Translations under genes and position numbers: made by a program
Source of the DNA: JBBDXA01 sp040902585
GTDB taxonomy: Bacteria > Planctomycetota > Phycisphaerae > Phycisphaerales > Phycisphaeraceae
NCBI GenBank assembly: GCA_040902585.1
Contig: JBBDXA010000231.1
Location: forward strand, 1-64,000
Reading direction: 5' to 3'
DNA: 64,000 bases
Notes under the pieces: model-generated
Told to the model about the DNA's origin: nothing
The model's input: the letters and a program-made list of their open reading frames with translations, nothing else
Databases searched by the model: none
Part shown: one piece after another, positions 54,723-62,700 of the stretch
Layout: each line of letters starts with the position of its first letter
Position numbering within the stretch: position 1 is the first letter of the stretch

Positions 54723-54818
54723 GCCCTTCCCGGCCATGGCGACGGAGGCGACCCGGTCGTTGCGTCCGTCATTCATCCAGATGCCATCGCGTTTGCGCTC
54801 GTAGGCGGTGCCGGGGTT
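54723..54818 (-). pseudogene. SF2-helicase fragment related to the island protein
   Basis: The minus strand encodes NPGTAYERKRDGIWMNDGRN followed by DRVASVAM, nearly the same as KRDGIWLNDNRNDIVASVA in the helicase-like gene at 15216-16697. The DNA is also similar, with CAGATGCCATCGCGTTT shared. The 447-bp gap (54445-54891) contains no other recognisable part of such a gene, so only a decayed piece of a second copy remains. Confidence 0.55.
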
Positions 54819-54891
54819 GTCCACGCACGAAGCAGATGACCGTCTTTGAAATTCGTACACAACCCCCGGCTTCCGCCGGGCGCTATTCCGC

Positions 54892-56802
54892 TCACGGATT
54901 CTGAATCGTATCCAGCGCCAGCTTCGCCGCGGCCGCAAGCTTCGCGTCGTTACCGCGCGAGGCCTGGAGCAGTGCAGCCCTCGCCTGCGGGCCCATCAGG
55001 CCTAAGGTGTGGACCGTCGCGTCGCGCACCTGTTTGTCTTCATCCTGCAAAGACAACAACAGCACATGCGACGCGGGTGATGCGTCTTCGCCGATCTGGC
55101 CCATGATGTCGATCACGTGCAGCCGGGTTTTGGTGTCCGCATCGCCCAGCGACTTGGCCAGTCCGGTGATCGCTTCGCGGCCGAGCTTCACCAGCGCCAG
55201 CCGCGCGGCGAGCGCGACCTGTTCATCCTCATCCTTGAGCGCCTTGATCAGCGGATACACAGCCGACGGTGCCTGCGAACCGATGCGGGCGATGGCATTG
55301 GCGGCCCCGGCGCGGGTGCGGAAATCCTCATCGGAAAGAGCGCGGATCAGAGCGGGGATCGCCGTCTCATTGCCCGGCGCGATGCGCGAGAGGGCGAACG
55401 AAGCGGCATCGCGAGCTTCGGCGGATTCATCTTTCAAGGCGTTGATGAGCGGCGTGATCGAGAGCCGCGCGGGCGGACCGATGCGCGCCAGACCCGAGGC
55501 GGCTGCGGAACGAACGCGGGCGTCCTTGTCCTGTAGCAGACGATTCAATGGCGCGACGCAGTCGATCAGATCGAGCATGCCCAGACCCTCCGCAGCGGCG
55601 CGGCGAACGGTCCACTCCTCATGCTTCGCCGCCTCCGCCAGCGGCTCCAGGGCATCGCGGCCGATCTTCGCCATCGCCTGCACCGCATCGGCGCGGACCT
55701 TCGGATCATCCGTCCTCAGCGCTTCGCCCAGCGCGGGAAGTGCCTTGCTGCTGTGCGTGTTGCCCAGGGCCGCGACCGCCGCTTCGCGCACGAAGGGGTC
55801 TTGATCCTTCAGCGCGTTGTGGAGAATGGGAATGGTTTCCTCGCGCTCCATCGCGCCCAGCGCGGTGATGGCCGATTGCCGCAAGCCCGCTTCCTTGTCG
55901 CCGGCCGCGCCCGCCAGGGCGTCGATCGCGTCCTTGCCGATGCGCGCCATCGCGGTGACCGCCTGTTCGCGCACGCGTTCATCCTCGTCGTTAAGCACGC
56001 GCACGAGTTGTTCGGCGGTCTTGATCGTGCCGATCACGTTCAGCGCATAGGCCGCGGCCCAGCGCTTCTGCCAGTCTTCATGCTTCAGCAACTGGCCCAG
56101 CGCGGGGATCGCCGGCTCACCGGTTTCCGCCAGCGCGAGGATCGCCGAGTCGCGTACGCCGCGGTCTTCATCTTCCATCGCCGTGATCAGGATCGGCACG
56201 GCCTCGACATGCTTGATCTTGCCGAGCACCTGAGCCGCCAGCACGCGCACAGCCAGGTCTTTGTCCTTGACCGCGGGCTTGAGGTGTTCGATGGCGGGTT
56301 GGCCGAGCTTGACGAGCAGTTGGGCTGCGACATCGCGCACGCGCAGGCTTTCATCGCGCAGGGCCAGGACCATCGGCTGCGGCGCGGGAGAACCGGTCAC
56401 CTGACCGAGGGCGAGGATCGCGCTGACGCGCACTTCCGTGTCTTTGTCGTCGAGCAGCGTTTTGAGCGCGGGTTCGGCATCGCGGGCGGCGGTGCCGATG
56501 TTGCCCAGCGTCTGCGCCACGCCGGCGCGCACGGCAGGAAACTCATCATTGAGCGCCTCAGTCAGCGCGGGCACAGCCTCGGCGGCGTCGGTGCCCAGGG
56601 CGTACAGAGCGCCGGCTGCCCGCATGCGGAAGTCCGGATCGCGGTCCTTCAGCAGGTTCGCCCAGTGGGCAGCCGTCTCGCCGCGGAAGGTGACTTGTGA
56701 TTTGGCCTGACCTTCGCCGGTCTGCCCTTTGCCGCAGCCGGGCACCAGCGCCAGGGCGGCGACAACGATCAACATAAGCATTCTGAAAGACCACGAAGTC
56801 AT
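54892..56802 (-). CDS. HEAT-repeat lipoprotein
   Basis: 636 residues. A signal peptide with lipobox LVPGC (about residues 19-23) directs lipid attachment. From about residue 40 to the end the protein is nearly continuous HEAT-like repeats of 31-39 residues, e.g. VPALTEALNDEFPAVRAGVA, LGQLLKHEDWQKRWAAAYAL, of the PBS-lyase/HEAT_2 type, with about 18 units. It probably is a periplasmic scaffold. GGGAGG precedes ATG 56802. Function unknown. Confidence 0.85.
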   Translation of the reverse strand: MTSWSFRMLMLIVVAALALVPGCGKGQTGEGQAKSQVTFRGETAAHWANLLKDRDPDFRMRAAGALYALGTDAAEAVPALTEALNDEFPAVRAGVAQTLGNIGTAARDAEPALKTLLDDKDTEVRVSAILALGQVTGSPAPQPMVLALRDESLRVRDVAAQLLVKLGQPAIEHLKPAVKDKDLAVRVLAAQVLGKIKHVEAVPILITAMEDEDRGVRDSAILALAETGEPAIPALGQLLKHEDWQKRWAAAYALNVIGTIKTAEQLVRVLNDEDERVREQAVTAMARIGKDAIDALAGAAGDKEAGLRQSAITALGAMEREETIPILHNALKDQDPFVREAAVAALGNTHSSKALPALGEALRTDDPKVRADAVQAMAKIGRDALEPLAEAAKHEEWTVRRAAAEGLGMLDLIDCVAPLNRLLQDKDARVRSAAASGLARIGPPARLSITPLINALKDESAEARDAASFALSRIAPGNETAIPALIRALSDEDFRTRAGAANAIARIGSQAPSAVYPLIKALKDEDEQVALAARLALVKLGREAITGLAKSLGDADTKTRLHVIDIMGQIGEDASPASHVLLLSLQDEDKQVRDATVHTLGLMGPQARAALLQASRGNDAKLAAAAKLALDTIQNP

Positions 56803-57008
56803 GTGCGACCTCCCTGATTGACGCGGCTGACGGAAGCGGCGATCCGATAACGGCGAATGCCGTGCGATACCGGATCGCGAGTTCGATACGACCGCGCCCC
56901 ATCGCGCGAGCGCGGCAACCCGCCCTTTTCATCGGCTACAACGGCACGCATCTCAATGAATACGGACTAATCGGATACGGATTGGCTCGCGGCTGGGTTC
57001 GGACCCGG

Positions 57009-57113
57009 AGCACCATCCCGACAGGGTGGTGCTATCAGCGAACGATTGTTCGAGGGTGCCCACTCGCAACAGGAATCCGTCAGCTCACAGCACCACCCTG
57101 TCGGGATGGTGAA
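57009..57113. repeat. REPIN-like element, copy 1
   Basis: A 105-bp unit bounded by 25-nt inverted arms: AGCACCATCCCGACAGGGTGGTGCT (57009-57033) and its reverse complement (57089-57113, last bases diverged). Each arm is itself a hairpin (AGCACCA/TGGTGCT). Core carries GAGGGTGCCCACTCGCAAC. A near-identical copy lies at 59654-59757. It overlaps the end of the YihY gene, supplying its last codons. The architecture is that of REP-doublet-forming hairpins mobilised by RAYT transposases. Confidence 0.75.
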
Positions 57114-58666
57114 TCCGCGGGAGTACTCTCGGAAGAGTTTACCTCGCTATCGGACTCTGCCTTCACCGCCGGCTCCGCCAGCAGTCCCGCCAGCGTCTGG
57201 CCGTTGACGGCGTCGCGCTGCACCTGCGTCATGCGTCGGAGGAACTGCCAGCCCGCCTGTTGCCGAGCCGGCCCGCTGCCTTCGCGGATGGATTCGGAAA
57301 TCGCCAGCAGGCGGGCCAGATCGATCTGCTCCGGCGGCCGCGCGAGTGAATAACACGCGGCGTGGTCATCACCCTGCACCACGCGATGAATCAGTTCCGC
57401 CTTCTCGAGCTTCAGGCAGAGCGACACGACGAGACGATCCGGCAGGTTCAACCGATCCGCCAATTTGTAGCTGTCGAGCGCTTTGCCTTCGCCAAAGGCG
57501 TGACCGATCTGCGTCATGATGGGGATGATCCACTGCGGGTCGCCATCCAGATGCTGTTGTTGTTGCGGCACAGGCAAAGCGTATTTGAACTGCCTGCCGC
57601 CCATCGCCTGGAGGGTGTAGGTCAGTTCGAGACCGAAGAGGACGATCCACCAGGTGATATAAATCCAGAAGAGAAACAGGGGCAGCAGGCCGAGCACGCC
57701 GTAGAGTTTGGCGTAAGGCAGGAACTTGCTGACGTAGAGCGAGAAGCCGAACTTACCTGTCTCCCAGAGCACCGCCGCGGCGAACGAGCCCGCCAGCGCG
57801 GTGCCGACGTTGACCGTGGTATTGGGCATAAGCTTGTAGAGAAGGAAAAGCAACAACCAGCTCGCCGCCAGCGCGAAAAGGCTGCTGGACCAGCCGACGA
57901 TCGCGCTGAGGACGGGGATACCCTCCGCTGCGCTGACTAATTGTCCGGCGACGGACAGACTGGCCCAGACCAGCACGGGACCAAGCGTGATGACGGCCCA
58001 GTAGATGGGAATGCGCCGCAGCCAGGGCCGCCCCTGCGGGCTGTTGAACACGCGATTGAAACTGAGCTCGATGGTGACCGCCAGTTCGATCGCCGCCCAG
58101 AGGAAGAGTACGAAACCGACAGCCCCGACGCTCTTGAAGTCGATGCGCGACACCGATTCGGTGACCTTCGTCAGCATGGTGTCGGCACCGATCATCTTCT
58201 GGGCATCGAGCTCCGCCTGCTTGGCTTTGTCGATCGGGCCTTCGCCGGGCCCTGGCGGCGGCGCGGGCGGGTCGTCCAGCAGTGTGCCGGTATCCGGATT
58301 CTTCGCCTTTTCCTTCGCCGCGTCCTGAGCATCGATGATGATTTGGGCGTCGGTCGGCAGCCGGACCGTGTCTATCCCCATCATCCGATACGCCAGCGGC
58401 TGAAGCTCCTTGCGCACCTGATCCAGTCCGCCGAAAGCCTGGAACACGAGCAACACCATCACCAGGAGAGGCACCAGACTGAATATCGTTCGATAGGTCA
58501 GGGCCGCCGCCATCTCACCGGCGCGGTCGTGACGCAAGGCCCGCGAGCAGTGCAGCACCAGATCAATGCAGTAGCGCAGAAACCGCTGGGCCCGATTGAG
58601 CTCGCCCACCGGACTGTTCACCACCCGGCGAAGAAACTGCGTGATGTGATTCAAAAGCTTACGCAT
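57080..58666 (-). CDS. YihY/BrkB-family inner membrane protein
   Basis: 528 residues, long for the family because of a C-terminal extension. The BrkB core shows RAGEMAAALTYRTIFSLVPLLV near the N-terminus, then several hydrophobic helices and the conserved YKLMPNTTVNVGTALAGSF and LPYAKLYGVLGLLPLFLFWIY. A roughly 130-residue C-terminal part (LADRLNLPDRLVVSLCLKLEKAELIHRV) looks like a winged helix. Function of the family is unsettled. Its last residues (DSPSRQGGAVS) come from the inserted REPIN, implying a recent change of the C-terminus. Confidence 0.85.
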   Translation of the reverse strand: MRKLLNHITQFLRRVVNSPVGELNRAQRFLRYCIDLVLHCSRALRHDRAGEMAAALTYRTIFSLVPLLVMVLLVFQAFGGLDQVRKELQPLAYRMMGIDTVRLPTDAQIIIDAQDAAKEKAKNPDTGTLLDDPPAPPPGPGEGPIDKAKQAELDAQKMIGADTMLTKVTESVSRIDFKSVGAVGFVLFLWAAIELAVTIELSFNRVFNSPQGRPWLRRIPIYWAVITLGPVLVWASLSVAGQLVSAAEGIPVLSAIVGWSSSLFALAASWLLLFLLYKLMPNTTVNVGTALAGSFAAAVLWETGKFGFSLYVSKFLPYAKLYGVLGLLPLFLFWIYITWWIVLFGLELTYTLQAMGGRQFKYALPVPQQQQHLDGDPQWIIPIMTQIGHAFGEGKALDSYKLADRLNLPDRLVVSLCLKLEKAELIHRVVQGDDHAACYSLARPPEQIDLARLLAISESIREGSGPARQQAGWQFLRRMTQVQRDAVNGQTLAGLLAEPAVKAESDSEVNSSESTPADSPSRQGGAVS

Positions 58667-58718
58667 GGTCTACCATCTTATCGGTGATCGAAGCGAAGCG
58701 ATCAGCGGGAGAGCGATC

Positions 58719-58835
58719 AGCTATGAGCTATGAGCTATGAGCTTTCAGCTTGATTCCGCCGTCGTTTGGTTATCTGACTTTGTGATTCAGTTTTCTGGCT
58801 GATAGCTGATAGCTGATAGCTCATAGCTGATAGCT
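58719..58835. repeat. Heptamer tandem repeats between YihY and yidD
   Basis: Three perfect AGCTATG units (58719-58739) are followed some 60 bp later by AGCTGAT units in GCTGATAGCTGATAGCTGATAGCTCATAGCTGATAGCT (58798-58835). The two arrays are partly complementary and could pair. They fill most of the 170-bp gap; no gene is there. Confidence 0.65.
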
Positions 58836-58837
58836 TC

Positions 58838-59047
58838 TCACGCCGGATCGATTCCGCTGCCGCCCCAGGGATGGCAGCGGCAGATGCGCTTGATGCCGCG
58901 CCAGCCGCCGCGGAGCGCGCCGTGCTTGTGGATGGCGTCGATCATGTACTGGCTGCACGAAGGGTGAAACCGGCAGTGCCCGCCCATCAGCCTGCCGAGC
59001 GTGACGCGGTAGCAATGCACGAAGAAGATGAAGAGCTTTGAGAGCAT
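58838..59047 (-). CDS. yidD: Membrane protein insertion efficiency factor YidD
   Basis: 69 residues from ATG 59047. The YidD signature is present: CHRVTLGRLMGGHCRFHPSCSQ-like HCRFHPSCSQYMIDAIHKHG and GGWRGIKRICRCHPWGGSGID at the C-terminus, with three conserved cysteines. It helps YidC-dependent insertion of membrane proteins. The frame extends 19 codons further upstream into the octamer repeat region, but the conserved start matches MLSKLFIFFVHCYR. It lies downstream of rnpA, separated by a repeat element. Confidence 0.88.
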   Translation of the reverse strand: MLSKLFIFFVHCYRVTLGRLMGGHCRFHPSCSQYMIDAIHKHGALRGGWRGIKRICRCHPWGGSGIDPA

Positions 59048-59059
59048 GGGCGTGGGAAA

Positions 59060-59273
59060 GCAGAAAATCAGAAAATCAGAAAAGCACAAACAGGAACGGA
59101 TCAATCAAGCCCGATGGCGAGTCTTCGAGCCGTCGGGGTATCGGGGCAACAGGGCACGACAACCTTCAGAATACCCCAACGGCTCGAAGACTCGCCATTG
59201 GGCTTGGAATCTTACGTCTCATGACCCGATTCATTTTCTGCTTTTCTGCTTTCCTGCTTTTTTGCTTTTCTGC
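59060..59273. repeat. Nested inverted repeat with a REP-like core
   Basis: Outer arms are octamer arrays in inverse orientation: GCAGAAAATCAGAAAATCAG (from 59060) and TTTTCTGCTTTTCTGCTTTC (from 59234). Between them lies a 101-bp palindrome: CAAGCCCGATGGCGAGTC... (59106-59140) against its complement ending GGCTTG (59171-59206). Half of the core also occurs at 24869-24886. The right octamer array encodes the last residues of RnpA. Confidence 0.6.
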
Positions 59274-59646
59274 CCCACTCCAGATGCAGCGAACGGATCG
59301 CCGAGAACAGCAACCGCTGATACTCCGCCAGTTGCAGCGGTTCGTGCGGGCGAACGATGCAGACCACGTCATAACCCAGCGGCCAGTCGTGCTGGGCGAT
59401 GCGGAAGGCTTCGCGCAGGAGACGCTTGATGCGGTTGCGGCGCACGGCATTGCCGCAGCGCCGCCCGATGCTGATGCCAAAGCGCAGGTGCGGCAGATCG
59501 TTGGGGATCGCCATCGCCGTGAGCGGACCGGCGTTCTTGCGCACCTTGGCGTCGAAGATGCGCGCAAAGGCGTTGCGCCCGGACAGGCGCAGGCGCGGGC
59601 TGTAGGCGTAATCCTTTGCGGGCGGGTTGGTGGATTCGTCTGACAT
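59212..59646 (-). CDS. rnpA: Ribonuclease P protein component
   Basis: 144 residues from ATG 59646. The RNase P protein core is recognised: RLRLSGRNAFARIFDAK, FGISIGRRCGNAVRRNRIKR and LLREAFRIAQHDWP. Residues after HLEWG (KAKKQESRKAENESGHET) are coded by an octamer repeat and probably not part of the original protein. No rpmH precedes it; instead the REPIN lies 8 bp upstream of the ATG, which has no visible Shine-Dalgarno (CTCCCGATC). The yidD gene follows, as usual. Confidence 0.9.
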   Translation of the reverse strand: MSDESTNPPAKDYAYSPRLRLSGRNAFARIFDAKVRKNAGPLTAMAIPNDLPHLRFGISIGRRCGNAVRRNRIKRLLREAFRIAQHDWPLGYDVVCIVRPHEPLQLAEYQRLLFSAIRSLHLEWGRKAKKQESRKAENESGHET

Positions 59647-59653
59647 GATCGGG

Positions 59654-59757
59654 AGCACCATCCCGACAGGGTGGTGCTATTGACGAACGATAATCGAGGG
59701 TGCCCACTCGCAACTGAAGTCCGTAAGCCAACAGCACCACCCTGTCGGGATGGTGCT
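59654..59757. repeat. REPIN-like element, copy 2
   Basis: A 104-bp copy with arms AGCACCATCCCGACAGGGTGGTGCT (59654-59678) and the exact reverse complement (59733-59757). It occupies nearly all of the gap between the oxidoreductase stop (59773) and the rnpA ATG (59646), so the upstream region of rnpA consists of this repeat. Confidence 0.8.
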
Positions 59758-59772
59758 GCCTGCGCGGCGACC

Positions 59773-62700
59773 TTACACCCTTGACTTCGGCTTCATCTGA
59801 TCCGGATTGGTCACCTTCACCACGGGCAGGTGCAGCAGCGCCGGCTCCGGCGCGGGCGGTTCCAGTTCCTCGGCAATGATGTGAGCCGCGGGCGGTTCGA
59901 AGAGAATCGGGTCCTGTTTCAGGAGCGACTCGGCTCGCTGCCGCGCTGATTCCATCTTGGGATAGCGCACCTCGCGGAAGCCGGTGACCGGCTCGACCAC
60001 GCCGAGGATCGCCACCCACTGCTCGTAAGCGCGCGGGCCCTTGTCCGTCGTCCAGTCCAGGCGCGAAACCAGGCCCTCGTACCAGTCGCGGAACTCGCGC
60101 TCCTTCTTGTGCCAGCCCGGCATCACTTTGCGCAGCCAGCGCATTCGGCTGAGCATGCGAAGCTGCCAGTCCCGGCTCTTCCAGTTGAAGCGGAACGTGT
60201 GACCGAACAGCACGAACTCCGGCTTGTTGTGATGCTTGTACTGAATCTTGTCGCCATTGGCCGGGTTGACGTTGAACCGGCGGCGATCGGAACGGTACTT
60301 CTCCGGACTCGTGTAGAGCGCGGCACAGTAAATTTCATCCTTGATGAGCATCGCCTTGGCGAGGTTCCACACCACGGCCCGCGTCAGGCGGTAGCCGCGG
60401 GCGGTGTCGTCCGCGTGGAACACTTTCACGACCTGGTTGGCGTAGCGCTCGGCGTAATCGAGCCCGCCCCAGACGAAACAGTCATACGCACGGATCACGA
60501 AATCGCGCATGAGAGGATCGGGTATGCGAAGCCCACGCACCTGGCGCAGGACGCGCTTGATGAGCACGCGGAACTGCTTGGCGACGCGCTTGCCTTTGCG
60601 CCCGCCGCCGTGCATCGCACGCATGGTGTTCACCTTGCGGCGAAACGCCTTGACCGAGGTTTCGTATTCGTGACGGGCCTCGACGATGAACAGGTCCGGG
60701 CGCACCGCGATCTTGCGGCCGATGTTGAACGCGCGAATGTTGCGATCCACATCCGAACGGATCACGCTGCGGATCGACCTGTCGATCACCTCCAGCGTCA
60801 AAGGCAGGAAGCCCTTCTGGAAGGCGATGCCCAGCATCATGATGTTGGCGTAGAGCTTCGAGTCCAGCACCCGTTCACACAGGTCGCCCACATTAAAATT
60901 GAAGCATTGACCTTCGCGCGTGTAGGTGCGGATCGAGCTTTCCAGATCGCCCGTGCGGAAATCATCCTTGCCCATCAGGGCGAGAATGGTGGGCGTCTTG
61001 GCGGTGTTGATCACGGCTGCGGTGCGCTGCGGCGAAGCCACGCGGTAAGGATGCGAAGGATCGAGCGAACGCGCCGCTTCGAGCAGGTCGATGCCCAAGA
61101 GCAGGTCGGCTTTGCCGTAGGGAATGATGGGCGTGGTGAAATGCGATTGCGGATTCAATGATTGCGGATTGCGGATCGCGGATTGCGGATTGCCTGACTC
61201 CTGACCCCTGACGCCTGACTCCTGTCCCCTGACTCCTGTCTCCTGATTCCGCGTGTACACCAACTGGCTGAACACGCCGCCGTTGCGGATCGCCAGGCCT
61301 TTCTTATCGAGGAACTGCACCTCGTAGCCCATCTCGTGGCCAGCGGTGACGAGGATCGAAGTCGCCACGCCGATGCCCATGCCGCCCACGCCGGAGAGGT
61401 AGCATCGCCACGTGTCCTGATCCGCATGGATCGGCCTGGGCGGCTCAGGCAGGTCCGACAGATTCACATGTTCATCCGCCATGCGCGGGGCCTGTTTGCG
61501 GAAGATGGTGACTTCCTCAAAGCTCGGGCAGGCGTTGATGCGCTGACACGCGCCGTCGTTGACGCACCAGGAAAGATCGGTCTGAATCTTCGGGCCGTAG
61601 TCGGTATCGGCGATCTTCAGACCGGGACACCCTGTCTGGTTGGTGCATTCCAGGCAGAACTCGCAGACCTCCGTCGAGACGTTCATGAACGTCTTGCGCG
61701 GAAGGTAGCCGTTCTCGCGATAGGTCTTGCGTTCCTCGCTTCTGGCGCGGCGATGAAACGTGATGCCGCATTCTTTGTCCGCGATGACAATCTTCACGCC
61801 GTCGGAAAGAATCGTCTTCTCTAATAGTTTGCGGTAACGGTCGCGATCCGCCGGGTTGATGCGGACGATCGTGACATCCTTCGAGAGAGCCTTGGGGATC
61901 ATCGCCGTGACGATGCGCTCGATGTCCTGCGCGAACATCGGCTGGCCCATCAGGTCAATATCCACACCCGCGTGGCCCTGGTGGCCGGTCATCGCGGTGG
62001 TCTTGTTTTCGAGGATGATGAAGGTGATGTCCTGTCCGCTGCTGATCGCGTGACTGATGGCGATCTGCCCGGAGTGGAAGAAGGTGCCGTCGCCCATGAA
62101 CACGAGCTGCTTGTTGTCGATGAAGGGATCAACGCCGCTGCCTGTGCCGCCGCCGAGCCCCATGCCCGAATAGTTATGCATCAGCGGCTTGTTGGGCTCG
62201 AACATCAGCATCGTGTAGCAGCCCGTGTCGCCGTGGGAGACGAGATCGACAGGCTTGCGCTTGTGCTTGCTCAGCATGTACTGCGGATCGAGCATGTCCT
62301 TGCGCAGCTCGAGCAGCACGTTGGACGAATCGCGATGCGGACAGCCGGGGCAGAACGCAGGCGTGCGTGAAGGCACGTGCATGCGATAAGTAGCCGTTTC
62401 TTCGATGCGCGAGAGTTCCGCCGTGAGCCGGCCGTTGGTCAGTTCGTACGGTAGGCCCGAGTGTTTCTGAAGCAGCGGTACGAGCCGTTCGATGAGCAGC
62501 GAAGGATTCAGCCCGCGCGTCGAAGGAATGCCCGCCAGCGGTTTGGGGAAGCTCTTGCCGAACAGGTCCACCTTCAGCTCGCCCGCTTGAATGAGCGGAC
62601 TCAAGATTTCCAGCACCTGACGCTCGACGAAGCCGCGACGTTCTTCGATGACCACGACCTGTTCACATTGCCGGGCGAAGTCCGTGACGATCGCCTCATC

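Noticed and set aside
58719..58835. CRISPR array
   Set aside because: Units are only 7 bp with no spacers, so these are simple tandem repeats.
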